A stretch of DNA of 44,897 nt from an uncultured Alphaproteobacteria bacterium (GTDB lineage Bacteria > Pseudomonadota > Alphaproteobacteria > Rhodobacterales > Rhodobacteraceae), in the NCBI GenBank assembly GCA_902596605.1, contig CACJUU010000015.1:1-44897 (forward strand). The letters run 5' to 3'. Numbering within the stretch: the first letter of the stretch is position 1; every line of letters starts with the position of its first letter. Positions 15,153 to 24,681 of this stretch are shown here, piece after piece. Below the pieces are notes generated by a model. It was not told where the DNA came from. It ran no database searches and saw only the letters and a program-made list of their open reading frames with translations. A program made the position numbers and the translations under genes.

Positions 15153-16040
15153 TCAAGCATTTCTATTTACTGAAAGCTCATCAATAATAAAATCTTTGAA
15201 TGCTTCTACACGTTTTGATTTTTTTAATTCTTGTGGGTAGGCAATGTGTACGGGCACCATGTCTGATTGAAATTCTGGTAGAACTTGCACCAATTCAGGG
15301 AAATCACTAGCTAAATAATCAGGTAGTGTTCCAATCCCAAGCCCATTTCTTACTGCTCTAAATATTCCATAATAATTATTTAAAAAAAGTAAAGAAAAGT
15401 TTTGCTTGTCAAGAAATGGGGCAATCCACTTTTGGCCCGCTGTAATTTGAGCTGAATTGGGAGAGTAGCAAATTAAGCGATGGTCTTTTGCAAGATCTTC
15501 AATCGTAGATGGCGAACCATTTGCTTCTAAATAATTTTGGGTAGAAAAAAATTTTATCCTTACACTTATAAGCTTTCTTTGGATTAGGTCAGCCTGACTT
15601 GGTGATTGGAGCCTAATAGCAATATCTGCCTCTCTCATAGAGAGATTTAGAAGTTTTTCTTCCAACATTAAGTTGATTTGAATATTTGGATGTCGTTCAT
15701 ACAGCTTTTTTAACCTTGGGGCTAGCCAAAGAGTACCAAAGCCAGTAGTTGTTGTAACTTTAAGCTCTCCAAAAGCGGTCTCTTTGCTATCATTAATTTT
15801 TGCCAATGTGGAATTTATATCCAAATATATTTTGTTTGCAGACTTAAATAGCAATTCCCCCTGTTCAGTAAGGAGTAAACCCCTTGGGTGTCTATGAAAC
15901 AACACTACTTTTAAGCTATCTTCTAGCTTCTTTATTTGCCTACTTATAGATGATTGTGATAAGTTAAGGCGCTTACTAGCATTTGTTAAGCTACCTTCAT
16001 TCGCGACCAATAAAAAAATTCTTAACCTATCCCAATCCAT
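15153..16040 (-). CDS. LysR-family transcriptional regulator
   Basis: About 296 residues from MDWDRLRIF, the usual start of this subfamily; an in-frame ATG 14 codons upstream (16082) is possible, with equally weak ribosome-binding sites. The N-terminal winged helix-turn-helix reads GSLTNASKRLNLSQSSISRQ. The C-terminal ligand-binding domain includes ATTTTGFGTLWLAPRL-like sequence (VTTTTGFGTLWLAPRL) and GLGIGTLPDYLAS. It is divergent from the indolepyruvate oxidoreductase gene across about 110 bases, the common LysR layout, so it probably controls that gene or itself in response to an aromatic keto acid; that is inference. Confidence 0.9.
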   Translation of the reverse strand: MDWDRLRIFLLVANEGSLTNASKRLNLSQSSISRQIKKLEDSLKVVLFHRHPRGLLLTEQGELLFKSANKIYLDINSTLAKINDSKETAFGELKVTTTTGFGTLWLAPRLKKLYERHPNIQINLMLEEKLLNLSMREADIAIRLQSPSQADLIQRKLISVRIKFFSTQNYLEANGSPSTIEDLAKDHRLICYSPNSAQITAGQKWIAPFLDKQNFSLLFLNNYYGIFRAVRNGLGIGTLPDYLASDFPELVQVLPEFQSDMVPVHIAYPQELKKSKRVEAFKDFIIDELSVNRNA

Positions 16041-16151
16041 TCTCTTGCCAAATCCAAAATCTGCATTAAATCTCAAGCTCATTCAGTTCTTTTATATAAT
16101 GATTAAATCTGATAAACTATTAAAAATAATACAAATTACAAAAGATTGGTT

Positions 16152-19100
16152 ATGACGATTAATAAAGTATCACTAAACGATAGATATGATCTTGAAAAAA
16201 AGATAGTTATTGCTTCAGGTACTCAGGCTCTAGTTAGGCTCATGCTTAATCAGGCTGTTCGTGATAGGGTTAACGGAATAAATTCAGCTGGCCTTGTAAC
16301 CGGCTATAGAGGGTCACCACTTGGCGGCGTTGATGCGACGTTTACTAAGGCTAAAAAGTTCCTTGAGAAAAATAATATAAAATTTCAGTATGGTTTAAAT
16401 GAAGATTTAGCCGCTACAGCGATTTGGGGGTCTCAGCAAACAGAACTTCGTAATGAAGGAAAATATGATGGGGTTTTTGGTCTTTGGTATGGGAAAGGGC
16501 CTGGCGTTGATAGGTGTGGAGATGTATTTAGACATTCAAATTTAGCAGGCACATCCAAGCATGGTGGAGTACTGGTGGCAATGGGTGATGATCATTCTGC
16601 AGAAAGCTCAACAGAGTTGCATCAGTCAGAATATGCGCTTGTAGATGCCATGATGCCCATTCTCTCACCTGCCGGCGTTCAAGATATTTTGGATTTCGGT
16701 ATTAAAGGGTGGGCTCTAAGTAGGTATTCTGGTCTTTGGGTGGGAATAAAATGTTTGAAAGACACAATAGAAGTTACAGAAGTCGTCGATGCTGCGTATG
16801 ACAGAGTAAAGATATGTGACCCCAAAGATAAAGACCATGAAGAACTGAACATAAGGCTGGGCGATACACCTCCTGCCAGAGAAGATCGGCTGCATAACAA
16901 AAAACTAAGAGCAGCAAAGATTTTTGCGAGAGCCAACAAACTTAATAGAGTTGACTATTCACCTTCGGAAAAGAAAATAGGGATAATTTCTGCTGGAAAA
17001 AGTTGGCTAGATACAGTTCATGCCCTTAGCCTTTTAGGTATAGATGGCGAGGAAGCAGAAAAATATAAACTAACGACTTTGAAATTAGGAATGGTTTGGC
17101 CGATTGATGACAGTTTTGTGAAAGATTGGGCTGAGGGGCTCGATAAGATTTTAGTTGTTGAAGAAAAGCGAGGTCTTATAGAGAGCCAAGTCAAAGAAGC
17201 TCTTTATGGCATGGTGAATAGACCAAAAGTTATCGGAAAGCATGATGATAATGGAGAGCTTTTACTTCCCTCAAATGGTGTCTTAGACCCCATTATCGTT
17301 GGGAAAGCAATAGCTAACAAATTAATTGGATCATCGAAATCAGAAAAGCTCGAAAATGCACTCAATTCGATGTCTATAGGCTCGAGAAGTGAGGCCAATA
17401 CACCTGCACCTGACAGAATACCGTACTTTTGTTCAGGCTGTCCTCACAATAGTTCAACAAAAATTCCTGAGGGCTCAATCGCTTACGCCGGGATTGGATG
17501 CCATACAATGGCAATATGGATGGATAGAGCGACAGACGGGCCAACGCATATGGGTGGAGAAGGCATTAATTGGATAGGACAGGCACCCTTTTCGAATAGA
17601 AACCACGTGTTTCAAAATCTTGGTGACGGAACCTACAACCATTCTGGGCTTTTGGCAATCAGAGCTGCTGTGGCCTCAAATGCTAATATAACCTACAAAA
17701 TATTATTTAATGATGCCGTTGCAATGACTGGAGGACAGTCGCATGAAGGAGATCTTAGCGCAGATGAAATAATAAAAGAGTTAAATGCTGCAGGTGTCAA
17801 ACGAGTAGTAGGAGTATTTGATGAAAAGGAAGAGTTTGATCTTAATGACTATCGAAACCTTTGCGAAATGGTACCTCGATCGGAACTTATGCAAATACAA
17901 GAGGAACTTGCGTCAACCTTGGGTGTAACAGCAATTGTTTATATTCAAACCTGTGCCGCTGAAAAAAGACGTCGCAGGAAAAAAGGCTTATTCCCAGATC
18001 CAAATAAAAGAATTTTTATAAACCCTGAAGTTTGTGAAGGATGTGGAGATTGTGGCATTAAATCCAATTGTGTTTCAATTCTTCCCGAGGAAACAGAGCT
18101 TGGCAGAAAACGAAAAATTGACCAGAGTTCCTGTAATAAAGATTTTTCTTGTGTTAATGGCTTCTGCCCAAGTTTTGTGTCAGTAATTGGAGCTAAGATT
18201 AAGAAAAGTGCCACTGAACAGTTTACAATACCTAACATTCCCGACGTAACAGTTCCAAGAATTGATAAAACATACAACATCGTGGTAACAGGGATTGGTG
18301 GTACTGGAGTTGTTACGATAGGGGCATTGTTGGGGATGGCATCACACATAGAAGGGAAAGGGGCTGGAGTGATGGAAATGGCTGGTCTTGCTCAGAAAGG
18401 TGGAGCAGTTCATATTCATTGTAGAATAGCAGAAAACCCTGAGGATATTAGTGTTGTCAGAGTAGCATCAGGTGAAGCGCACACTTTGATTGGTGGCGAT
18501 CTTTTAGTCACAGCTGGAGATAAAACACTGTCTCTTCTAAGGAGAGATAGATCTAAAGTTATCTGTAATGAAATGGAAGCAATTACAGGTGAATTTACTC
18601 GTGACACTGAGTTTTCTTTGCCGTCAGATGGGATGAAATTAGCCCTTAATGCTAAAGTGGGTCCTGATAGCGTACGGTATATTGATGCAAATAGAATTTC
18701 ATCAAAGTATTTAGGAGACACTATATTTTCAAACACTGTACTACTGGGCATGGCGTACCAATCCAAGTTGCTGCCTCTAAAGAGAGAAAGTTTATTAGAG
18801 GCTATTACGTTGAATGGAGCCGCCGTGGAGGGAAACCTATTAGCTTTTGAATTGGGGAGATGTTTTGTATATCAGCCCGATTTTTTCCAAGAAACTAAAT
18901 TTAAGGATATTAAACAGGAAGATTATAATTTTCAGTCAATACTATCGTATAGGTCCAAACGACTTGTGGGGTATCAGAGTGGAAAACTGGCAAAAAAATA
19001 TGAAGAGCTATGTAATAAAGCAAAAGACTTAAATGAAAATTTAGGTGCGTCTGTTGCCCGAGGTTACTATAAGCTACTTGCTTATAAAGACGAGTATGAA

Positions 19101-19565
19101 GTTGCTAGACTGCATACCGAATATTTGGAAAACCAAGTTAAAGATAGCTTCTCAGGATATAAACAATTGAGGTTTAATTTGGCACCTCCACTATTTTCTA
19201 AGAGGGATAAGAATGGACATCTTATAAAAAAAGAGTTTGGTCCTTGGATGTTTACATTAATGAAGGTACTAGCAAAAGGCAAATACTTACGTGGTACTTG
19301 GTTAGACCCTTTCCATTTTACAAAAGAACGTTTGAAAGAGAGAAAATTAATCAATCAATACGAAAGAGATATTGATCATATAACAGAATATTATAATGAA
19401 AATAATCATGATGCTTGTATTAACCTGGCTCTTTTACCTTTACAAATAAGAGGGTTCGGTCACGTTAAAGAGCAAGCTATAGAAAAATCCGATAAGATTA
19501 GATCAAACCTTAAGGCGATCATCTCTGGTGATCACTCCAATCAAAAGCTTTCAGCAGCTGAATAA
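16152..19565 (+). CDS. indolepyruvate ferredoxin oxidoreductase, fused single-chain form
   Basis: An about 1137-residue cytoplasmic enzyme that oxidatively decarboxylates aryl pyruvates from transaminated aromatic amino acids to aryl-acetyl-CoA and reduces ferredoxin. The N-terminal half is IorA-like (TGYRGSPLGGVD and a thiamine-diphosphate region with FCSGCPHNSST and GIGCHTMA). A 4Fe-4S segment CEGCGDCGIKSNC follows near residue 625. The C-terminal IorB-like part opens with VVTGIGGTGVVTIG and has MEMAGLAQKGGAVH. The fused architecture is widespread in proteobacteria. Translation starts at ATG 16152 rather than the TTG two codons before. The LysR gene is divergent; the CcdA gene follows after 35 bases. 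Confidence 0.93.
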   Translation: MTINKVSLNDRYDLEKKIVIASGTQALVRLMLNQAVRDRVNGINSAGLVTGYRGSPLGGVDATFTKAKKFLEKNNIKFQYGLNEDLAATAIWGSQQTELRNEGKYDGVFGLWYGKGPGVDRCGDVFRHSNLAGTSKHGGVLVAMGDDHSAESSTELHQSEYALVDAMMPILSPAGVQDILDFGIKGWALSRYSGLWVGIKCLKDTIEVTEVVDAAYDRVKICDPKDKDHEELNIRLGDTPPAREDRLHNKKLRAAKIFARANKLNRVDYSPSEKKIGIISAGKSWLDTVHALSLLGIDGEEAEKYKLTTLKLGMVWPIDDSFVKDWAEGLDKILVVEEKRGLIESQVKEALYGMVNRPKVIGKHDDNGELLLPSNGVLDPIIVGKAIANKLIGSSKSEKLENALNSMSIGSRSEANTPAPDRIPYFCSGCPHNSSTKIPEGSIAYAGIGCHTMAIWMDRATDGPTHMGGEGINWIGQAPFSNRNHVFQNLGDGTYNHSGLLAIRAAVASNANITYKILFNDAVAMTGGQSHEGDLSADEIIKELNAAGVKRVVGVFDEKEEFDLNDYRNLCEMVPRSELMQIQEELASTLGVTAIVYIQTCAAEKRRRRKKGLFPDPNKRIFINPEVCEGCGDCGIKSNCVSILPEETELGRKRKIDQSSCNKDFSCVNGFCPSFVSVIGAKIKKSATEQFTIPNIPDVTVPRIDKTYNIVVTGIGGTGVVTIGALLGMASHIEGKGAGVMEMAGLAQKGGAVHIHCRIAENPEDISVVRVASGEAHTLIGGDLLVTAGDKTLSLLRRDRSKVICNEMEAITGEFTRDTEFSLPSDGMKLALNAKVGPDSVRYIDANRISSKYLGDTIFSNTVLLGMAYQSKLLPLKRESLLEAITLNGAAVEGNLLAFELGRCFVYQPDFFQETKFKDIKQEDYNFQSILSYRSKRLVGYQSGKLAKKYEELCNKAKDLNENLGASVARGYYKLLAYKDEYEVARLHTEYLENQVKDSFSGYKQLRFNLAPPLFSKRDKNGHLIKKEFGPWMFTLMKVLAKGKYLRGTWLDPFHFTKERLKERKLINQYERDIDHITEYYNENNHDACINLALLPLQIRGFGHVKEQAIEKSDKIRSNLKAIISGDHSNQKLSAAE

Positions 19566-19600
19566 CTGGAATTTGCTCTAACCATACTATATAAAGGCGT

Positions 19601-20359
19601 ATGTTCGGGATAGATATATTTTCTTCGTCAATTATTTTTAGCGCGATACTTTGTTTGTTTGCAGGTATACTGAGTTTTCTATCGCCTTGTGTCTTACCCA
19701 TACTCCCTCCATACTTAGCATATATGGCTGGGACAACCGTTAGTGAAATCAAAAATAATAATAAGATTATTAAAAAAGGTGTCTTGCTAAGTGCCATTAG
19801 CTTTTCAATTGGTCTTTCGGTTGTCTTTATTCTTTTAGGCTTGGCGGCCAATTCGATGGCATTAATATTTATTCTTTATCAAAATGAATTAAGAATTGGG
19901 TCAGGAATTTTAATCATAGTATTTGGCCTACATTTTATCGGACTACTAAGAGTAACTTTTTTGCAAAAAGAACTTCGGCTTAACGTTGAATTTAAGCAGA
20001 GAGGAAATTTTCTACCACCATTTTTTTTAGGGTTAACTTTTGCATTTGGGTGGACTCCATGTATAGGACCAATACTTGGCTCAATATTGGCTATAATAGC
20101 ACAAGATATTTCAGTTTTCAGAGGTTTAGTTTTAATGATATTTTACTCCTTGGGACTTAGCCTTCCATTTATAGGTGTAGCCTATCTTTTGATTAGGGGA
20201 GTTATTATCACAAGATTTATTTCCCAGTACTCTTTATATATCGAGCGGTTTACTGGCGGGTTCTTAATAATTATTGGCCTCCTATTTTTAAGTGGATCTT
20301 TTCAGTTGATAGGTTTTTTTATTTTAGAGTACCTACCTTTTCTGAGTGTATTCGGCTAG
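19601..20359 (+). CDS. ccdA: CcdA-type cytochrome c biogenesis / thiol-disulfide membrane protein
   Basis: A 252-residue, six-segment inner-membrane protein of the DsbD/CcdA family, which carries reducing equivalents from cytoplasmic thioredoxin across the membrane for cytochrome c or other periplasmic thiols. The two redox Cys are each in a Pro-rich signature: LSPCVLPILPPYLAY in the first membrane segment and GWTPCIGPILGSI in the fourth. There are no extra periplasmic thioredoxin or DsbD-alpha domains, as expected for CcdA. It follows the oxidoreductase on the same strand; co-transcription is possible because no terminator is seen. It converges on fumC with 5 bases between. Confidence 0.93.
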   Translation: MFGIDIFSSSIIFSAILCLFAGILSFLSPCVLPILPPYLAYMAGTTVSEIKNNNKIIKKGVLLSAISFSIGLSVVFILLGLAANSMALIFILYQNELRIGSGILIIVFGLHFIGLLRVTFLQKELRLNVEFKQRGNFLPPFFLGLTFAFGWTPCIGPILGSILAIIAQDISVFRGLVLMIFYSLGLSLPFIGVAYLLIRGVIITRFISQYSLYIERFTGGFLIIIGLLFLSGSFQLIGFFILEYLPFLSVFG

Positions 20360-20364
20360 CGTTA

Positions 20365-21747
20365 CTAAATCATATTTTTGGGATTTACAATTTTAGTAAA
20401 TTCCTTGTCATCAATTAATCCTGATTTAATAGCCTCGGCTCTGAGAGTTGTATTATTTTTATGTGCATTTTTTGCAATTTTGGTCGCATTATCATAACCG
20501 ATTTCTGGTGCTAAAGCGGTTACGAGCATTAAACTATTATCAAGGTGCTTTTTAATTTGAACCTCATTTGCTTTTAATCCTTTTACACAATTTTTTGCAA
20601 AAGAATAACATGCATCACCAAGTAATTGAAGTGATTGAAGTGTATTATAACTCAATAGTGGTTTATAAACATTTAACTCAAAGTGCCCCTGGCTTCCCGC
20701 AAATCCTATCGCCGCATCATTACCCATTATCTGGATGCAGACCATAGTTGTGGCTTCGACTTGAGTTGGATTTACCTTCCCTGGCATTATAGAACTGCCT
20801 GGTTCGTTCTCGGGGAGGCTCAGTTCGCCGAGACCACATCTTGGGCCGGAACCAAGAAACCTAATATCATTGGCAATCTTAAAGAGGCTTGAGGCAGCTG
20901 TTTTCAATGAACCAGAAAATTCGACTATAGGGTCATTTGCAGCTAATGCCTCAAATTTATTAGGAGCCGTCTTAAAATTTATTTTTGTTATTCTAGAAAT
21001 TTCCTGAATTACCCTCTTTGGAAAAGTTTTTGAGGCATTTATTCCAGTTCCAACCGCAGTTCCGCCTTGAGCTAAAAATAAGATATCCTTTAATGAATGA
21101 TTTAAGCGTTTCATAGCTTGCTGAATTTGGAATGTATAACCGCTAAATTCTTGTCCAAGTGTTAGTGGTGTTGCATCTTGAGTATGAGTCCTACCAATTT
21201 TTATAATTCTCTGAAATTTATCTTGTTTTTCTTTTAGGCATTTTTGTAAAAAAGTCATTTGTGGTAGCGTATGCTCCAAAAATTCTGTAGCTATTGCTAC
21301 GTGAATTGCTGAAGGAAAGGTATCATTTGAACTTTGGGACATATTGACATGATCGTTTGGGTGTATTGGGTGCTTTGATCCTACCTTACCTCCTAGACCC
21401 TTTATTGCTAAGTTCGCAATTACCTCGTTTACGTTCATGTTGGTCTGTGTACCAGACCCGGTTTGCCAAACTGAAAGAGGAAAGTTATCTTCAAAACCTT
21501 TTTCACGCAATTTTTTGCAAGCTTTTATAATTGCAGAGCCTAACTTTTTATCCAACTTACCCTCGGCCACATTGACTTTTGCCGCAGCTTGTTTGATTGC
21601 TATCATAGCCCTAATTAAAGGGTAGGGTTGCTTTTCATGTCCTATTGCAAAGTTTTTTAGTGATCTCTGCGTTTGAGCCCCCCAAAACTTATCAGCAGGT
21701 ACCTCTAGTTCTCCAAAACTATCAGATTCTACTCGTGTTGGTCTCAT
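20365..21747 (-). CDS. fumC: class II fumarate hydratase
   Basis: An iron-free fumarase of the citric-acid cycle, converting fumarate and water to malate. 460 residues, normal for FumC. Signatures: [19 protein letters not shown], the catalytic region [26 protein letters not shown] and the family signature [13 protein letters not shown], which carries the catalytic Ser loop. It starts with ATG at 21747, 20 bases downstream of the sspB stop on the same strand, so the tmRNA/sspB/fumC order may be read through. Assignment to FumC rather than argininosuccinate lyase or aspartase rests on length and these motifs. Confidence 0.96.
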   Translation of the reverse strand: MRPTRVESDSFGELEVPADKFWGAQTQRSLKNFAIGHEKQPYPLIRAMIAIKQAAAKVNVAEGKLDKKLGSAIIKACKKLREKGFEDNFPLSVWQTGSGTQTNMNVNEVIANLAIKGLGGKVGSKHPIHPNDHVNMSQSSNDTFPSAIHVAIATEFLEHTLPQMTFLQKCLKEKQDKFQRIIKIGRTHTQDATPLTLGQEFSGYTFQIQQAMKRLNHSLKDILFLAQGGTAVGTGINASKTFPKRVIQEISRITKINFKTAPNKFEALAANDPIVEFSGSLKTAASSLFKIANDIRFLGSGPRCGLGELSLPENEPGSSIMPGKVNPTQVEATTMVCIQIMGNDAAIGFAGSQGHFELNVYKPLLSYNTLQSLQLLGDACYSFAKNCVKGLKANEVQIKKHLDNSLMLVTALAPEIGYDNATKIAKNAHKNNTTLRAEAIKSGLIDDKEFTKIVNPKNMI

Positions 21748-21767
21748 TTTTTACTCCCATTATTCCA

Positions 21768-22238
21768 CTATTTTTTGAAATTTTTTAAACTAATTACATT
21801 TCCGTTTTTTTTACTCAAGTCATTTCTTTTTGAAGCAATTTGATCGTTAGGTTCTTTATCACCTTGAGTTTCGCTACTTGGTATACTATTAACTTGATTA
21901 AAACTTATAGCAAAATCAACTGATGGATCCGCAAATAATTCAAGACTATTGAAAGGGATAGTTAACCTCTCCACAGTATTATTAAAATTGAGTGATATTT
22001 CAAACCTCTTGTCAGTCACATTAAGGTTTTCAAACCAATTTCTAATGATAATCGTCATCTTATCCGGATACTTTTCCTTCATCCAATCAGGAATGATCAC
22101 ACCTTTTGAGCGTGAAAAAAAAGTTATTAAGAAATGGTGGTTTTTTGGCAAGCCATCTTTTGATATTTTTTTTAAAATATCCCTTACCATATTTAACATC
22201 GCGTTCTCTATAAGTACTTTGTAATTCATATCTGCCAT
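21768..22238 (-). CDS. sspB: SspB, ClpXP adaptor (alphaproteobacterial type)
   Basis: A 156-residue adaptor that binds the tmRNA-encoded tag and tethers tagged proteins to ClpXP for degradation. It has a folded domain to about residue 115 (KNHHFLITFFSRSKGVIIPD, MTIIIRNWFENLNV, LTIPFNSLELFADPSVDFAI). A flexible linker (SSETQGDKEPNDQIASKRND) and a basic tail (GNVISLKNFKK) then resemble the ClpX-binding tail of known SspB. The ATG at 22238 follows a GGGGA element; a second in-frame ATG lies three codons on. It starts about 20 bases after the tmRNA gene on the same strand, so the tag and its adaptor are encoded side by side. Confidence 0.9.
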   Translation of the reverse strand: MADMNYKVLIENAMLNMVRDILKKISKDGLPKNHHFLITFFSRSKGVIIPDWMKEKYPDKMTIIIRNWFENLNVTDKRFEISLNFNNTVERLTIPFNSLELFADPSVDFAISFNQVNSIPSSETQGDKEPNDQIASKRNDLSKKNGNVISLKNFKK

Positions 22239-22255
22239 CAGGCAATCCCCTTTTG

Positions 22256-22556
22256 TAGTAGCGTAGGCTTCTGTTGCCAGGTGCCTACAAACCCCGCCAA
22301 TCTGTGCAAACAGATTGGAGTTAAGTTTCGGTATTCGTTACTGCTTACGCTGCAACTGCAACCGGAGCATAATCGTCATTTGCAATTATACAATTTGTGC
22401 CGATAACGGTGGCGTCCCGCCGAGTAAAAGCAAACATCTTTAGACGTCCGTCGATCCTATTTCGGCCCCCTGAAAATTTCTGGTGGAGCCGCCGGGTACC
22501 GCCCCCGGGTCCGATCCGCTTATTACATGCGCGTTTATTACCATAGTCAAAAAGAC
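22256..22556 (-). ncRNA. ssrA: permuted two-piece tmRNA (alpha-type ssrA)
   Basis: Read on the minus strand, the 3' tRNA half comes first and ends GGCTCCACCA at 22481. After about 11 bases the 5' half starts GGGGCCG (22469-22463). GGGGCCG and CGGCTCC pair over seven positions, with one G-U, giving the tRNA-like acceptor stem across the permuted junction. The element GGATCGACGG follows as in all tmRNAs. The tag frame resumes at 22383 and encodes ANDDYAPVAVAA, then TAA at 22347-22345. Hairpins (CCAATCTG/CAGATTGG, GTAGGC/GCCTAC) follow. The gene order is the alphaproteobacterial circular permutation, in which processing makes separate acceptor and coding RNAs. The T loop looks atypical (no TTCGA). 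The outer ends are approximate. Confidence 0.92.
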
Positions 22557-22562
22557 CAAATC

Positions 22563-22591
22563 ATTATGGTATAATTTCTCAAAATTATCAA
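22563..22591 (-). promoter_or_regulatory. tmRNA promoter
   Basis: On the minus strand TTGATA (22591-22586), a 17-base spacer and CATAAT (22568-22563) each match the sigma-70 consensus at five of six positions. Transcription would start near 22556. It lies right at the end of gloA, so tmRNA need not depend on gloA transcription. Confidence 0.7.
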
Positions 22592-23020
22592 CTACCAGTG
22601 GCCAATATTTTCCATCGTGTCCCAAGGAGATCGTGTCTCTTTAGGCTCACCGCTTTGCAAAAGTTCTATAGAAATATTATCGGGTGATCTAACAAAAGCC
22701 ATACGCCCGTCTCTTGGTGGTCTGTTTATAGTTACACCATTATCTAGCAAATGCTGACAGGTTTTATAAATATCATTAACCTCAAAAGCTAAGTGGCCAA
22801 AATTTCGTCCCTCTGTGTATGTTTCTGAGCTATCCCAATTATATGTGAGCTCAATCATTGCATCGGGTTGATCAGGTGGTGCAAGAAAAATAAGTGTGAA
22901 TTTGCCTTGTTCATATTCCTTTCTGTGGACTTCCTTTAGCCCAAGCAGGTTGCAATAAAATTTTAGTGATGTATCAACATCTCTTACTCTTACCATTGTA
23001 TGCAAATATTTGATTGCCAT
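22592..23020 (-). CDS. gloA: lactoylglutathione lyase (glyoxalase I)
   Basis: A 142-residue metalloenzyme turning the methylglyoxal-glutathione hemithioacetal into lactoylglutathione. It has two paired beta-alpha-beta-beta-beta motifs. The metal ligands fit the family: His in KYLHTMVRV, Glu in AMIELTYNW, His in NFGHLAFEV and Glu in NISIELLQS. FYCNLLGLK and RSPDN are further glyoxalase I marks. The gene ends directly at the tmRNA promoter and is divergent from thyX. The island's GST is not near enough to form a unit with it. Assignment to glyoxalase I rather than another VOC protein is supported by all four ligands. Confidence 0.93.
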   Translation of the reverse strand: MAIKYLHTMVRVRDVDTSLKFYCNLLGLKEVHRKEYEQGKFTLIFLAPPDQPDAMIELTYNWDSSETYTEGRNFGHLAFEVNDIYKTCQHLLDNGVTINRPPRDGRMAFVRSPDNISIELLQSGEPKETRSPWDTMENIGHW

Positions 23021-23077
23021 TCTATTCCTATCCTTGTTAAAACTAATTAAGAGTATATTTTATGAGAAAGCGTGCAA

Positions 23078-23992
23078 ATGACAATATCTGAAGAAGATAA
23101 AAAGTTAGTAGAGGAAGAAAGAAAAAAATATTTCACTACTAAAAGAGCCACTATAGAAGACCTTGAAAATAGCCTCTTCAAAATCTTTCCTGTGTTGGAT
23201 CATGGTCTTGTAAGGGTAATAGACTATATGGGGGATGATGACGCAATTGTTCAAGCAGCACGGGTTTCATATGGTGCAGGCACTAAGAAAGCTCAAGACG
23301 ATAATTCCTTAATTCGTTATTTAATGCGACACTGGCACTCCACGCCATTTGAAATGTGTGAAATAAAGTTTCATATAAAACTACCTGTATTTGTAGCAAG
23401 GCAGTGGATCAGACACAGAACAGCTAACGTCAATGAGTACTCAGCTAGGTATTCTATTCTTGATAAAGAGTTTTATATCCCTGACCCTAGTAATTTAGCT
23501 GCCCAATCGAAGATTAATAACCAGGGTAGGGGGGAAGTATTAGAAGCAGAGGAAGCGCAGCGAGTTCTAGAAATTTTTAAAAATGACAGTGATCGGAGTT
23601 ATGCAAATTACGAACGATTACTTTCTTCTGACGGAAAACCCGGTTTAGCAAGAGAATTAGCCCGAATGAATTTGCCAACAAATATTTATACTCAATGGTA
23701 CTGGAAAACAGACCTACACAATTTATTTAACTTTTTGCGGCTCAGAGCAGATAAACACGCTCAATATGAGATAAGGGTATACGCAGAAATAATAGGTGAG
23801 ATAGTACAAAAATGGGTTCCTAAAGCATTCCAAGCATTTCTGGACTATCAATTAAATTCGATACATTTATCTAGTCAGGCAGTCGAGTGCCTTAAAAAAA
23901 AATTGAAAGGTGAGAAGATAGCCTTTGAAAATTCCGGAATGTCGAAAAGAGAATGGAACGAATTTCGAGGGCATTTCCCAGAAATGGAGTAG
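23078..23992 (+). CDS. thyX: flavin-dependent thymidylate synthase
   Basis: Makes dTMP from dUMP using FAD, NADPH and methylene-tetrahydrofolate. The ThyX motif is [15 protein letters not shown], with the preceding [20 protein letters not shown] region and [22 protein letters not shown] bearing the dUMP-binding residues (quoted pieces: [23 protein letters not shown]). About 304 residues, within the family range. The ATG at 23078 follows GAGAAAG at 7 bases; the GTG two codons earlier is too close to it. No thyA is seen in the window. It is divergent from gloA and converges with the flavin reductase, 2 bases apart. Confidence 0.95.
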   Translation: MTISEEDKKLVEEERKKYFTTKRATIEDLENSLFKIFPVLDHGLVRVIDYMGDDDAIVQAARVSYGAGTKKAQDDNSLIRYLMRHWHSTPFEMCEIKFHIKLPVFVARQWIRHRTANVNEYSARYSILDKEFYIPDPSNLAAQSKINNQGRGEVLEAEEAQRVLEIFKNDSDRSYANYERLLSSDGKPGLARELARMNLPTNIYTQWYWKTDLHNLFNFLRLRADKHAQYEIRVYAEIIGEIVQKWVPKAFQAFLDYQLNSIHLSSQAVECLKKKLKGEKIAFENSGMSKREWNEFRGHFPEME

Positions 23993-23994
23993 TA

Positions 23995-24657
23995 TTAGCG
24001 ATACACACCATCCCATTTATCGACCTGTTCTAGTTTGCCATCAGCGTTAATTTTTGGTCTATTTTTAGAGAAAATATTTTCTTGACCCACAACCCCATAG
24101 TCCATATATCCCAATCTTGCTACAGGTCTTGCTTTCTTAGTATTGAACATTCCATTTTCGATGTACTCATCATTGATATGAATGCCAACAACCTCTCCTA
24201 TTATTGAGTAATTTCCTGTCAAATTGGATCTATCGGTGCCCGGGAGATCAATAGTTTTCCACAATTTACACTCTAAAGCAGCACTGCAGCCACTGACAAA
24301 AGGAGATTTGACTAAATTACTTTCTTGTTTTTTTATTCCAGCTAAATTAAATTCGTCAATTTTCGGTTCAACAGGAACGGATGAAGAATTCATGGCATCA
24401 AACATGTCTTCCGTCACAAGAGAGCAAGTAAAGTCACCAGTCTCTTCAATATTTCGTACTGTGTCTTTATAAGTAATAGAACCAAAGATAACAAAATACG
24501 GGTTATCAGAAATTGCATTAAAATAGCTATGCGGAGCTAGATTAGCAATTCCATCCTTGTCAACAGAACCAATCCAGCCTATTGGTCGTGGTGTTACTAT
24601 GGCTTTAAATGGATCATGGGGAAAACCATGATCATTTGCATCAGTTGTATAAAACAT
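23995..24657 (-). CDS. flavin reductase-like FMN-binding protein
   Basis: 220 residues with the split-barrel flavin reductase fold: AIVTPRPIGWIGSVDKDGI and NLAPHSYFNAISDNPYF form the typical FMN-binding opening, followed by SITYKDTVRNIEETGDF and the later core GNYSIIGEVVGIHI. Members reduce FMN with NAD(P)H or act as FMN-dependent oxidases; the exact substrate cannot be read here. Although it lies tail to tail with thyX, another flavin enzyme, no shared role is implied by that layout. The flagellin gene lies upstream on the same strand, ending 25 bases before its start. Confidence 0.85.
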   Translation of the reverse strand: MFYTTDANDHGFPHDPFKAIVTPRPIGWIGSVDKDGIANLAPHSYFNAISDNPYFVIFGSITYKDTVRNIEETGDFTCSLVTEDMFDAMNSSSVPVEPKIDEFNLAGIKKQESNLVKSPFVSGCSAALECKLWKTIDLPGTDRSNLTGNYSIIGEVVGIHINDEYIENGMFNTKKARPVARLGYMDYGVVGQENIFSKNRPKINADGKLEQVDKWDGVYR

Positions 24658-24681
24658 TTATCCCCCTTTTGATTGAATTTA

